From Rhodospirillales bacterium (GTDB lineage: Bacteria > Pseudomonadota > Alphaproteobacteria > Acetobacterales > Acetobacteraceae), in assembly GCA_025359905.1 (NCBI GenBank), contig JANYDF010000102.1, positions 1 through 40,439 on the forward strand: DNA of 40,439 nt, given 5' to 3'. Below are positions 7,188 to 14,973 of this stretch, in pieces. The notes under the pieces are model-generated. The model had not been told where the DNA came from. It searched no databases and saw only the letters and a list, made by a program, of their open reading frames with translations. Position 1 is the first letter of the stretch. The number at the start of each line of letters is the position of its first letter. A program made the position numbers and the translations under genes.

Positions 7188-8576
7188 CTACCCGCGAACC
7201 TCGGCGGCCACCGCCGTCAGCGCCGCGTCGAACGTATCGACGATCATATCCACCTGCCCCTTGGTCAGCGTCAGCGGCGGCGAGATGATGAAGGTCTCGG
7301 CGAGATTGCGAATTAGGATGCCCTTGGCGACGCAACGCTCCCAGATTTTATGGCTGAAGCCTTCGGTCAGTTCGAACTGTTTCTTGGTGGCCTTGTCCGC
7401 CACCATCTCGATGCCGATCATCAGCCCCATGCCGCGCACGTCGCCGATATTCGGCTGGCGGGACTGCAATTCGCGCAGCCGGGCCATGAAGTAGCTGCCC
7501 ACCTCGCCCGCGTTGGCAGGCAGGTTCTCGTCTTCGACGATCTTCAAGTTCGCCAGCGCCGCCGCACAGGCCAGCGGGTGCCCGGCATAGGTGTTGCCGT
7601 GCGCGAACGCGCGCGGGGTGAACTGCGCGTCCTCCTCGGTATTGAACGGCTCGGCCACGCGGGCGTTGATCATGGTGGCACCCAACGGCACGTAACCGCT
7701 GTTGATGCCCTTGGCGAACACCATCATATCCGGCTTCACGCCCCAGGCGCGGCTGCCGAACATCGAGCCCAGGCGGCCGAAGCCGGTCACCACTTCGTCG
7801 GCGATCATCAGCACGCCGTGGCGGTCGCAAATCTCGCGGATGCGCGGCCAGAACCCCGGCGGCGGCACGATCACGCCGCCTGCCCCCTGCACCGGTTCGG
7901 CCAGGAACGCCGCGACACTGGTGGGGCCTTGGTAGATGATCTCGCGTTCCAGCAACTCGGCGCAGATGCGGCCGAGTTCCTCGTGATCGTCCGAGAACGG
8001 GTTGCGGTACAGATACGGCGTTTCGGTCTGGATGAAGCCCGGCAGCAGCGGCTCGAACTGCTCGCGGTAATAGGTGTAGCCGTTGGCCGACAGCGCCCCC
8101 AGCGTCACGCCGTGATAGCCCCGGCGCAGCGAGATGATCTTGGTGCGCGCCGGATGGCCCATCTGCCGCCAGTATTGCCGCGCCAGCTTGATCGCCGCCT
8201 CGTTGGCTTCCGAACCGCCGGACGAGAAAAACGCCCGCGTCATGCCTTCCGGCGCGGTCATGCGGCACAGCATTTCGGCCAGATCGACCGAGGGCTTGTT
8301 GGTGGTCAGCCCAAACGTCGAATAATAGCTTAGCTTGTCGATCTGATCGATGATCGCCTGCTTAATTTCCGGCCGCCCGTGCCCGACATTGACGTTCCAC
8401 AGCCCGGCCTGGCCATCCAGATAGCGGTTGCCCTGGGTGTCGGTGATGAACACCCCCTCGCCACCCTCGATGCAGATCGGCGGGTGCTTGGCGAGAAAGG
8501 TGGCGTTGGCGAACGGGTAGACGATATTGCGGGTCAACGGGTCGTTGGCTCGCTCAATGGCGCCGGGCATGGGCAT
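7188..8576 (-). CDS. Class III (omega-amino acid type) aminotransferase
   Basis: The 462-residue protein is a pyridoxal-phosphate enzyme of the class III aminotransferases, close to the beta-alanine/omega-amino acid:pyruvate and putrescine-type group. Motifs are SSGGSEANEAAIKLARQY (phosphate-cup region, residues 118-135), GYHGVTLGA near 153, the cofactor Asp in MIADEVVTGFGR (Asp260) and the Schiff-base Lys in FAKGINSGYVPLGA (Lys289), followed by HGNTYAGHPLACAAAL. Family members move an amino group from an omega-amine to pyruvate or a related keto acid. The amine donor cannot be fixed from sequence. It diverges from a TetR regulator with a palindrome between them, which suggests substrate-responsive repression. 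Confidence 0.88.
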   Translation of the reverse strand: MPMPGAIERANDPLTRNIVYPFANATFLAKHPPICIEGGEGVFITDTQGNRYLDGQAGLWNVNVGHGRPEIKQAIIDQIDKLSYYSTFGLTTNKPSVDLAEMLCRMTAPEGMTRAFFSSGGSEANEAAIKLARQYWRQMGHPARTKIISLRRGYHGVTLGALSANGYTYYREQFEPLLPGFIQTETPYLYRNPFSDDHEELGRICAELLEREIIYQGPTSVAAFLAEPVQGAGGVIVPPPGFWPRIREICDRHGVLMIADEVVTGFGRLGSMFGSRAWGVKPDMMVFAKGINSGYVPLGATMINARVAEPFNTEEDAQFTPRAFAHGNTYAGHPLACAAALANLKIVEDENLPANAGEVGSYFMARLRELQSRQPNIGDVRGMGLMIGIEMVADKATKKQFELTEGFSHKIWERCVAKGILIRNLAETFIISPPLTLTKGQVDMIVDTFDAALTAVAAEVRG

Positions 8577-8618
8577 CGCTCCAGAAACAACGCAGTCATG
8601 CTAGGCCGCTCAGGTTTC

Positions 8619-8634
8619 TTGGTCAAATGACCAA
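8619..8634. promoter_or_regulatory. Perfect palindrome, probable TetR operator
   Basis: TTGGTCAAATGACCAA is a perfect inverted repeat with 7-bp arms and a two-base centre. It lies 43 bp upstream of the aminotransferase start and 69 bp upstream of the TetR start, in their shared divergent region. Size and symmetry fit a TetR-family operator. It resembles, with arms changed, the layout reported for E. coli RutR sites (TTGACCA, two bases, TGGTCAA). Confidence 0.6.
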
Positions 8635-8702
8635 TTTTCAGCCATGCGCTTGCATCGCCCGCCACAGTCCATAGCTTGCGCCCTGTCAGGCAGGGTGACC
8701 GG

Positions 8703-9317
8703 ATGGCGCGGGTAAAGGGCGAGGCAACGCGGGCGCGGGTGATCGATGGGGCCTTGCGCGCGCTGTGCGAGACCGGCGTGGGGGCAACCACCACGCGCAA
8801 GATCGCGGCCAGTTGTGGCGTGCCGCTGGCCACCCTGCACTATCATTTCGCCAGCAAGAGCGCGCTGCTGCTCGCCGTGCTGGAGGCGCTGGTCGACGAC
8901 ATGACCGCGACACTGCGCGCCGAGCAGCGTCCGAGTGGCAATACGTCGGACTGCGTGGCCGACCTGATGGGGGCGGCATGGCGTTTTGTGGAACGCACAA
9001 GGCCGCTGCAAATCGTGCAGTACGAACTGACGCTCTACGCTTTGCGCGAGCAGGCGGAATGGCTGGCCGAGCGGCAGTACGACCGCTACGTGGCGTTCTA
9101 TCAGGACATGCTGCTCGCCGCCGCCGCGCCGTCTGGCGAATTGGACAGCACGGGCTGCGCGGCGCTGGCGCGGTTCATGCTGGCTGGTATCGACGGGCTG
9201 ATATTGCAGCAACTGGCCAAGCCAAACCCAGAACGGTCACACCAAGTCTTGCAGGCGCTGATCGCCGCTGCCCAGGGCTACGCGGCGAATTTGGTCACGG
9301 CGCACCGGCATTCGTGA
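8703..9317 (+). CDS. TetR family transcriptional regulator
   Basis: The 204-residue protein has an N-terminal TetR helix-turn-helix (about residues 8-55: RARVIDGALRALCETG, then TTTRKIAASCGVPLATLHYHF) and a helical ligand-binding C-terminal domain ending in LARFMLAGIDGLILQQL. The family represses nearby genes until a small molecule binds. A TTG start 27 bases earlier exists, but ATG at 8703 follows AGGGTGACC and places the DNA-binding domain near the N-terminus. Likely targets are itself and the divergent aminotransferase. Its last codons lie inside the first unit of a short tandem repeat. Confidence 0.92.
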   Translation: MARVKGEATRARVIDGALRALCETGVGATTTRKIAASCGVPLATLHYHFASKSALLLAVLEALVDDMTATLRAEQRPSGNTSDCVADLMGAAWRFVERTRPLQIVQYELTLYALREQAEWLAERQYDRYVAFYQDMLLAAAAPSGELDSTGCAALARFMLAGIDGLILQQLAKPNPERSHQVLQALIAAAQGYAANLVTAHRHS

Positions 9318-9354
9318 AGCACCCGGCTTTCGTGAAGCGCCCGGCTTTCGTAAA
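9302..9354. repeat. Three imperfect 17-18 bp tandem repeats
   Basis: Units begin at 9302, 9319 and 9337 and share the form GCACCCGGCTTTCGTGAA with small changes; the first lacks one base. The array spans the stop codon of the TetR gene and reaches to four bases from the stop of otsB. The first unit therefore encodes the TetR C-terminus. Confidence 0.7.
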
Positions 9355-9357
9355 TCG

Positions 9358-10050
9358 CTAGGCCAATCGCGCCAGCCATTCCCGCACACCGGCCGCGTCG
9401 CCAAACGCGTCCTGCACCCGCCAGCCCAGACCGCCCAAGGCGCGAGCCGCGCGCATCCCGTCCTCGTCGGTGACATCGTCGCCAATATACACCGGCACCC
9501 GCCCGGCGAATGGCGAGCGGGCCATCAGCGCATCGACTGCCGTGGCCTTGTCGGCGCCCTTCGGCTTGACCTCGTATGCCATCAACGCCGGAAGCACGCG
9601 GTGGGTTTGCTGATCGCCGAGAATGCTGAGCAGTCCGGTCTTCAGCGCAGCGTCCGACTCAGGCGCGAGACGGAAGTGAATGGCAAAGCCCCGAGCCTTG
9701 CGTTCCAGCAGCGCGCCTGGATGCGCCGCCACCAGAGTTTGCGCCGCTGCCAGCCAATCCGCCGGCAAAGCCGCCAAAGCCACCCGCGCGATCTCGCCGC
9801 CCGGTGCAAAGCGGATCGCGCCGCCATGCTCGCCAGCGGTGGCGAACGCGACATTGGGCAGCAGCGCGTCGACCTGTTCCACCGGCCGCCCCGTGACGAT
9901 GGCCAGCGCATCGCCCAGCTTGGCGCGGATGCTGAGCAAGTGGCTGGGCAGGCCGGGGGCAACCACCACGGCGTCTGGCGTCGGTGCGATATCCAGCAGT
10001 GTGCCGTCCAGATCGAGCAGCAGCGCCGCGTTGGCCGGTAGCTCAGGCAT
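9358..10050 (-). CDS. otsB: Trehalose-6-phosphate phosphatase
   Basis: The 230-residue protein is a HAD phosphatase of the IIB cap type. Motif I is LLLDLDGTLLD with nucleophile Asp13 and Asp15; motif II lies in IVTGRP; the family's substrate stretch is TAGEHGGAIRFAP; motif III is in KPKGADKATAVDAL; and motif IV is VYIGDDVTDEDGM. These match OtsB, which removes phosphate from trehalose-6-phosphate in the cytoplasm. No otsA (trehalose-6-phosphate synthase) is present in the window. Its ATG (10048-10050) overlaps the end of the DUF2155 gene by eight bases, so it is the last gene of the five-gene operon. Confidence 0.9.
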   Translation of the reverse strand: MPELPANAALLLDLDGTLLDIAPTPDAVVVAPGLPSHLLSIRAKLGDALAIVTGRPVEQVDALLPNVAFATAGEHGGAIRFAPGGEIARVALAALPADWLAAAQTLVAAHPGALLERKARGFAIHFRLAPESDAALKTGLLSILGDQQTHRVLPALMAYEVKPKGADKATAVDALMARSPFAGRVPVYIGDDVTDEDGMRAARALGGLGWRVQDAFGDAAGVREWLARLA

Positions 10051-10480
10051 GACAGCCCGACGGGCGCACGTCGTAGACCGGATGCTCCAGCATCGCGGCA
10101 CCCGGCGCTGAGACGATCATCCAGCCATGGAACTGCGGCGCGCCTTGGTGCGAGTCGATGATATCGAGGAACATTGCCGTATCGGCGGCCTGATCCGGCG
10201 CACGCACCATGCAGGCGCGCACAGCGATGGTCAGCGAGCCAAAGGTGGCACTTTGCCCGATGCGGATGCTCAACGGCGTAGCGCGGGCGGTGATCTTGTC
10301 CAGCGCCTGCACCTCCGCCACCGGGCGCGGCTGCCACGGATCCGGCGGCGGCGCGGCGCGCGCTTGGCCAGCGGGAGATTGCGCGGTGGGCGCTTTGGCC
10401 GCAGGAACTGGCGCATCCGGCGTCTGGGCAAGCGCCAGCACCGGCAACGCGGCCAGCATGAACCCGGCAAGCAATTTCAT
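10043..10480 (-). CDS. DUF2155 domain-containing exported protein
   Basis: The 145-residue protein has an N-terminal signal peptide (MKLLAGFMLAALPVLALAQ), a low-complexity Ala/Pro linker to about residue 50, and the DUF2155 domain, recognised from LDKITARATPLSIRIG, the later VRACMVRAP and the closing FHGWMIVSAPG with HPVYDVRPSGC. This family is typical of Alphaproteobacteria, is periplasmic and has no established function. Two cysteines in the domain (in VRACMV and RPSGC) could form a disulfide. Its ATG overlaps the stop of the 76-residue protein (ATGA). Confidence 0.88.
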   Translation of the reverse strand: MKLLAGFMLAALPVLALAQTPDAPVPAAKAPTAQSPAGQARAAPPPDPWQPRPVAEVQALDKITARATPLSIRIGQSATFGSLTIAVRACMVRAPDQAADTAMFLDIIDSHQGAPQFHGWMIVSAPGAAMLEHPVYDVRPSGCHA

Positions 10481-10707
10481 GCGGCGTTGAGCTGCTGCTT
10501 CGGGCTGACCAGCCCACGCACCATGGCTTCAAGAATGCCGCGCATCGCCGCTTCATCGACACCCATCAGCACCGCGTCCTCGAACGCGTCCTGCATGGTC
10601 TGCGCCAGTTCGGCATGATTTTCCGTCAGCACTTTCAGCTTTTCGCGGCATGACAGCGGCGTGCCATCCGGCTGCGGCCAAGCGTCCGGCTGCGTTGCCG
10701 CACTCAT
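10477..10707 (-). CDS. Small conserved-looking protein of unknown function
   Basis: This 76-residue protein was not recognised. It is soluble and mostly helical by composition, with CREKLKVLTENHAEL and AELAQTMQDAFEDAVLMGVDEAAMRGILEAMVRGLV forming two likely helices and one cysteine at residue 20. It has no signal peptide. It is joined at both ends by ATGA overlaps, with mlaD upstream and the DUF2155 gene downstream, so it is almost certainly translated and belongs to the same operon. Its presence between mlaD and DUF2155 suggests a role near the envelope, but nothing in the sequence shows one. Confidence 0.75.
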   Translation of the reverse strand: MSAATQPDAWPQPDGTPLSCREKLKVLTENHAELAQTMQDAFEDAVLMGVDEAAMRGILEAMVRGLVSPKQQLNAA

Positions 10708-11195
10708 TTAGGGGCGGCGCCGCTGTCGCCAGCAGGCTTCTTGTCGCCCAGGCTGCTGGCGCTGAAGATGAACTTGCCGAGCAATTGCTCCAGGCTGATC
10801 GACGAGGCGGTGATGGTGATCCTGCCGCCGTCCGCCAGCATCGCGGCGTCGCCGCCCGGCTCCAGCGACAGATACTTACCGCCCAGCAGCCCGTCGCTGG
10901 TCACCGCCGCACTGCTGTCTTTCGGCAGCTTGACCGCGCTGCTGACCGTGAAAGCCACTTTGGCCTGATAGCTTGCCGGGTCGATATCCGCGCTGGCCAC
11001 GGCGCCGACCTTGACGCCGGCGACGCGGACATCGGAGCCCACGGTCAGCCCGTCGATCCGGTCGAAATTGGCGTGCAGGACGTAACCAGACGTGGTGGTC
11101 CGCCCGCTATTGGCGACGGCGTAGCCAAGAAACCCCACAGCGACGGCAATCACCACCGCGCCAGCGAGCAACTCGGCGGCGTTGCGCTTCGCCAT
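10704..11195 (-). CDS. mlaD: MlaD-type lipid-binding (MCE domain) protein
   Basis: The 163-residue protein has one N-terminal membrane anchor (about residues 7-26, ELLAGAVVIAVAVGFLGYAV) and one MCE domain (about 35-115), with VGSDVRVAGVKVGAV and DGLLGGKYLSLEPGG as landmarks. MlaD forms a hexameric ring in the periplasm and carries phospholipids between membranes with the MlaFEB transporter and MlaC, none of which is in the window. The C-terminal tail after residue 130 (SSISLEQLLGKFIFSA) matches MlaD. A longer reading frame exists upstream, but ATG at 11193-11195 fits the anchor and is seven bases after the NDUFA12 stop. Confidence 0.9.
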   Translation of the reverse strand: MAKRNAAELLAGAVVIAVAVGFLGYAVANSGRTTTSGYVLHANFDRIDGLTVGSDVRVAGVKVGAVASADIDPASYQAKVAFTVSSAVKLPKDSSAAVTSDGLLGGKYLSLEPGGDAAMLADGGRITITASSISLEQLLGKFIFSASSLGDKKPAGDSGAAPK

Positions 11196-11202
11196 CGTTG
11201 GT

Positions 11203-11583
11203 TCAGGCGCGCGGCGGCGGCAGCGCCGGGGCGGCGTCCGGCGTCCAGGCTTCGTAATCGCCGGTCGCGGCGGCGCGATGGCCGCCCTGGTAGTCATGGC
11301 CGCTCGGACGGTAACCCAGCGCGGTGCCGGTCGGGTTGGCGCGGTGCGGTTTCAGCCACGGGCGCGGGTGCGCCATGGCAATCGGCGCATCGACGGTATA
11401 GTGCAGCCATGCGTGCCATTCGGGTGGCACGGCGCTGGCATCCGGCTCACCGGCGTAGATCACCCAGCGGCGCACGCGGCTGCCGTGCGGGGTGCGCTTG
11501 TCCTCGTAGTAGATGTTTCCGTCGGCGTCCCGGCCGATCTGGCGGCCGTTCAACCAGGTAAAGATGCGGGTGCCGATATTCAT
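11203..11583 (-). CDS. NADH:ubiquinone oxidoreductase subunit NDUFA12-like
   Basis: The 126-residue protein matches the NDUFA12 (B17.2) accessory subunit of complex I that Alphaproteobacteria share with mitochondria. Signature stretches are [18 protein letters not shown] near residue 14, [20 protein letters not shown] (positions 38-57) and [10 protein letters not shown]. In the intact complex it binds on the matrix/cytoplasmic arm. It is the first gene of the operon that continues with mlaD, the small protein, DUF2155 and otsB; no nuo structural genes lie nearby. It diverges from the TSCPD gene with a 140 bp gap that holds the promoters of both but no recognisable operator. Confidence 0.93.
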   Translation of the reverse strand: MNIGTRIFTWLNGRQIGRDADGNIYYEDKRTPHGSRVRRWVIYAGEPDASAVPPEWHAWLHYTVDAPIAMAHPRPWLKPHRANPTGTALGYRPSGHDYQGGHRAAATGDYEAWTPDAAPALPPPRA

Positions 11584-11723
11584 GCGCTAGCTATACAGCC
11601 GCCGGGGCGCGCGGTCCATGCTGCACATGCGATGCAGGTTCTCCACAGGATTTTGTGGCTACGGCCATCTGGGCACGCAAAATGTGCTTCCGAGTCGTCC
11701 GCAGCCCGCCTAGCATCCGCCGC

Positions 11724-13235
11724 ATGAAGCGCATCAAGACCCAACCGAGCGGCATTTGGCGCGGCGTGCGCCTGCGCCGCGTGGCTGCCTCCCCCGACCC
11801 GGACGGCGCACCGCGCCATGTCAGCCTGCCCGCTGGCTGGGAAGACTCGGCCGCCGCCGCCTTGGCCGAACTTGCCCCCGGCGCGAAGCCGGTCACGCTG
11901 GAGGAAGCCGCCGAGAGCTGGATCGGCCCCGTGGCCGCCAGGGCCGCCCGGCTTGGTCTGCCGCTCGATCTCAGCGGCGATTTGCACGCCATGCTGTTGG
12001 CCCGGCGCGGTGCCCCGAGTGCCGGGGTGTGGCGCGGCCAGCCGGGCGATACCCCCGGTTTCGTGCTGAACCTGCCCGCGTTTCTCGACCCGGCGGACGG
12101 GTTCGACGCCGCTGGGTTCGAACACGCCGCGAGGCTTGCCACGCTGGCCCTGGCCTGCGCCGCGCCGGAGGCGGTGAAACTCAGCGTCGGCTTCGCCGAT
12201 CTGGCCGGGCTGCTTGCCGCGATCGGTCTGGACTACGACGGCCCCGCCGCGCGCGACGTCGCCGCAGCGCTCGCTGCGTTGCTGCGCGCCGCCGCCGATG
12301 AAGCGTCTGCCGATCTTGTCGCGAAGCTGGGCGGCCAGTACGGCGCGGCGCGGGTGCCCGCGCCCCCCGGTGCCACCGCACTGCCCGGCCTCGCCGCGCG
12401 CGCCAGCGAGGCGCAACGCCGCGCCGCTGCACTGCCGGAGCGCCGCCATCTGACCACCGCCGCCATCGCCGTCCCTGGTGCGGTGGAGGCTCTGCTCGGA
12501 GTGGAGACCGGCGGCATCGCCCCGGCCTTCGCACCACTCAACGATCGAGGCCACCTGACCCGGGCCGCGCAGTGCTGGCTGGCGGCACGCGGCATGAGCG
12601 CCGAAGCAGCCTTGGCCGCCACGCTGGCCGGGCCCGCGCCGTTCCCGCAACCGAGTGTGGCCGCCTATGCGGCGATGCACGATGCCGTCGCGCCGTTCGT
12701 CCACGCCCTGCCCGCCCGCCCGCGGTTGCCAGCGCCGCAAGCCGCTCCTGCCAGCGCCAAACCGGCCCGACGTGAATTGCCGGTGCGCCATGCCGGGACG
12801 ACGCAAAAGGCCTCGGTCGGTGGACACCGGGTGTTTCTGCGCACCGGTGAACACGCCGACGGGACGCTGGGCGAACTCGCCATCACGCTGCCCAAGGAAG
12901 CCCCGGCGTTTCGCGGCCTGATGGAAGCCTTCGCACAGGCCGTCAGCCTTGGGCTGCAACACGGCGTGCCGCTGGAGGAATTCGTCGACGCCTTCACCCA
13001 CACCCGCTTCGGCCCGGCCGGCGTGGTGGAGGGCGACCCGAACGTAGCGCGCGCCACCTCGGTGCTGGACTATACGTTCCGCACGCTGGCGGTGCAGTAT
13101 CTGGGCCGCACCGATCTGCCGGAAGCCCCGGTGGACGAGGAGCAGGACGCCGAGAGCGGCCCGCCGCTGCTGCCGCTCGATCTGCCGCGCGCCGAAGCGC
13201 AGGCGCGGCGGCGCGGTTTACGGGTTGTGAAATAG
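11724..13235 (+). CDS. Ribonucleotide reductase-like TSCPD domain protein
   Basis: The 503-residue protein has a C-terminal part (about 371-460) close to the end of the B12-dependent ribonucleotide reductase Nrd[37 protein letters not shown] and [14 protein letters not shown]. The N-terminal 230 residues keep echoes of the reductase barrel ([29 protein letters not shown], then [15 protein letters not shown]). The protein is far shorter than NrdJ, and only two cysteines remain (in ALACAA and AAQCWLAAR), neither in a reductase active-site context. It is therefore probably not a working reductase. Function is unknown; a regulatory or nucleotide-binding role is inference. Start ATG at 11724 is preferred over a start 69 bases upstream. 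No partner is apparent. Confidence 0.75.
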   Translation: MKRIKTQPSGIWRGVRLRRVAASPDPDGAPRHVSLPAGWEDSAAAALAELAPGAKPVTLEEAAESWIGPVAARAARLGLPLDLSGDLHAMLLARRGAPSAGVWRGQPGDTPGFVLNLPAFLDPADGFDAAGFEHAARLATLALACAAPEAVKLSVGFADLAGLLAAIGLDYDGPAARDVAAALAALLRAAADEASADLVAKLGGQYGAARVPAPPGATALPGLAARASEAQRRAAALPERRHLTTAAIAVPGAVEALLGVETGGIAPAFAPLNDRGHLTRAAQCWLAARGMSAEAALAATLAGPAPFPQPSVAAYAAMHDAVAPFVHALPARPRLPAPQAAPASAKPARRELPVRHAGTTQKASVGGHRVFLRTGEHADGTLGELAITLPKEAPAFRGLMEAFAQAVSLGLQHGVPLEEFVDAFTHTRFGPAGVVEGDPNVARATSVLDYTFRTLAVQYLGRTDLPEAPVDEEQDAESGPPLLPLDLPRAEAQARRRGLRVVK

Positions 13236-13260
13236 TTATACGATAGACGGAGATAGGATC

Positions 13261-13728
13261 ATGGCTGGACGGATCGACGCGCGGCTGAAGGAACTTGGCA
13301 TCGACCTGCCCAGCCCGATGCAACCCATCGCCAACTACGTGCCCTACGTGATCGCGGGCGATCTGGTGTTCATCTCCGGCCAGTTGCCGACCATTGCGGG
13401 CAAGGTGGCATGGGAAGGCAAAGTCGGCGGCGAGGTCAGCGGCGAAGCCGCGTCGGCGGCGTGCCGGCAGAGCTTCGTCAATCTGCTGGTGCATCTGAAG
13501 ACTGCCTGCGGCGGCGATCTGGACCGGGTGGTGCAGGTGGTGCGCCTCGGCGGCTTCATCGCGGCGGTGGCGGACTACACCCAGCATGCGGTGCCGATGA
13601 ATGGCGCCAGCAATCTCTCGGTCGAGGTGTTCGGTGATGCCGGACGGCACGCGCGCACCACGATCGGCGTCGCCTCGCTGCCGCTGAACGCGGCGGTTGA
13701 GGTTGAGGGCGTGTTCCGTATTGCCTGA
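13261..13728 (+). CDS. RidA/YjgF family protein
   Basis: The 155-residue protein is a Rid-family member of the longer subgroup that begins with ARLKELGIDLPSPMQPIANYVPY. It has the core stretches LVFISGQLPTIAGK (residues 37-50) and the closing HARTTIGVASLPLNAAVEVE, with the conserved arginine that binds the imine carboxylate. RidA proteins hydrolyse reactive enamine/imine intermediates from PLP enzymes; other subgroups have unknown substrates. GGAGATAGGATC precedes the ATG. It is 26 bp upstream of the DUF482 gene and 25 bp downstream of the TSCPD gene, all on the plus strand, so the three may be co-transcribed. Confidence 0.92.
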   Translation: MAGRIDARLKELGIDLPSPMQPIANYVPYVIAGDLVFISGQLPTIAGKVAWEGKVGGEVSGEAASAACRQSFVNLLVHLKTACGGDLDRVVQVVRLGGFIAAVADYTQHAVPMNGASNLSVEVFGDAGRHARTTIGVASLPLNAAVEVEGVFRIA

Positions 13729-13754
13729 GCGGCGCTCGAACCTACCTAGGCTTC

Positions 13755-14918
13755 ATGCCCGACGGTTCCGCTGCCCTGACGCTGACGCTGCACAAGCACA
13801 TTGCGGAGGTTCCGGCCGCCGCGTGGAACGCTTGCGCCGGGACCGATAACCCGTTCGTCTCGCACGGGTTTCTCTCGGCGGTCGAGGACAGCGGCTCGGC
13901 CAACGCCCGCACCGGCTGGATGCCGCAGCACGCCGTGCTGCGCGACCGGCACGGGCAAGTGGTGGCCGCCGCGCCGATGTACGCCAAGTCGCACAGCTAC
14001 GGCGAATACGTGTTCGACCACGGCTGGGCCAGCGCGTTCGAGCGGGCGGGCGGCAACTATTACCCGAAGCTGCAAATTGCCGTGCCGTTCAGCCCGGTGC
14101 CGGGACCGCGCCTGTTGATCCGGCCAGACAGCGGCATTGCGCCGCACACGCTGGCGGGAGCCTTGGCGCAGGCGTGCGGGGAACTCGGCACGTCCTCGGC
14201 GCACATCACATTCTGCACGCGGGCCGATTACGATGCGCTGGGCGAAGCGGGCTGGCTGCAACGCATCGGCACCCAGTTCCATTGGGACAACCACGGTTAC
14301 GCCAGCTTCGACGACTTCCTCGGCGCGCTCTCGTCGCGCAAGCGCAAGGGTCTGCGGCGCGAACGGCGCGACGCCAATGCGTGCGGCCTGGAATACATCA
14401 CGCTGCGCGGCCCGGAGATCACCAAACGCGACTGGGCGTCGTTCTATGCCTTCTACACCTCGACGGTGGATCGCAAATGGGGCAGCGCCTACCTGACCGA
14501 GAAGTTCTTTCCGCTGCTGGGTGAGCGGTTGGGCGATGCGGTGGTGCTGATGCTGGCGCGGCACAACGGCGTGCCAGTCGCGGGGGCGCTCAATCTGGCT
14601 GGAGCGGACACGTTGTACGGCCGCAACTGGGGCTGCAAAGGCGACTGGCCGTTTCTGCATTTCGAGCTCTGCTATTACCGCGCCATCGACTTCGCCATCG
14701 CCAACGGATTGAAACGGGTGGAAGCGGGGGCGCAGGGCGAGCACAAAATTCAGCGCGGCTATCTGCCGGTGCCAACCTACTCGGCGCACTGGATCACCCA
14801 TGCCGGGCTGCGCCACGCGGTGGCCGATTTTCTGGAGCATGAACGCCCGGCACGGCTGGCCGAGATGGCGGAGTTGGCAACCGCCTCGCCATTCCGCAAA
14901 GATGGCGATGAGGCTTGA
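13755..14918 (+). CDS. DUF482 (FemAB/GNAT-like) family protein
   Basis: The 387-residue protein matches DUF482, a family with the double-GNAT fold of Fem-type aminoacyl transferases and often annotated as a peptidoglycan-related N-acyltransferase. Landmarks are NPFVSHGFLSAVEDSGSA (residues 32-49), FDHGWASAFERAGGNYYPKLQ, SRKRKGLRRERRDA, FYAFYTSTVDRKWG, and the C-terminal RVEAGAQGEHKIQRGYLPVPTYS. There is no signal peptide. Activity has not been settled for the family as far as I know. It follows the RidA gene closely, an arrangement common in Alphaproteobacteria. Confidence 0.88.
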   Translation: MPDGSAALTLTLHKHIAEVPAAAWNACAGTDNPFVSHGFLSAVEDSGSANARTGWMPQHAVLRDRHGQVVAAAPMYAKSHSYGEYVFDHGWASAFERAGGNYYPKLQIAVPFSPVPGPRLLIRPDSGIAPHTLAGALAQACGELGTSSAHITFCTRADYDALGEAGWLQRIGTQFHWDNHGYASFDDFLGALSSRKRKGLRRERRDANACGLEYITLRGPEITKRDWASFYAFYTSTVDRKWGSAYLTEKFFPLLGERLGDAVVLMLARHNGVPVAGALNLAGADTLYGRNWGCKGDWPFLHFELCYYRAIDFAIANGLKRVEAGAQGEHKIQRGYLPVPTYSAHWITHAGLRHAVADFLEHERPARLAEMAELATASPFRKDGDEA

Positions 14919-14933
14919 CGTTTTTTGTTTTTC

Positions 14934-14950
14934 GATGGGTTGCACCCATC
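14934..14950. repeat. Short palindromic repeat, copy 1
   Basis: GATGGGT, TGC, ACCCATC forms a 7-bp stem with a three-base loop, followed by CTGCGG. It follows a T-rich stretch (14921-14932) and lies between the DUF482 and SDR genes. The same arms recur at 15685-15701 on the far side of the SDR gene, so the pair flanks that gene. Confidence 0.6.
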
Positions 14951-14973
14951 CTGCGGTTTGCAAGGGTTGAGCC

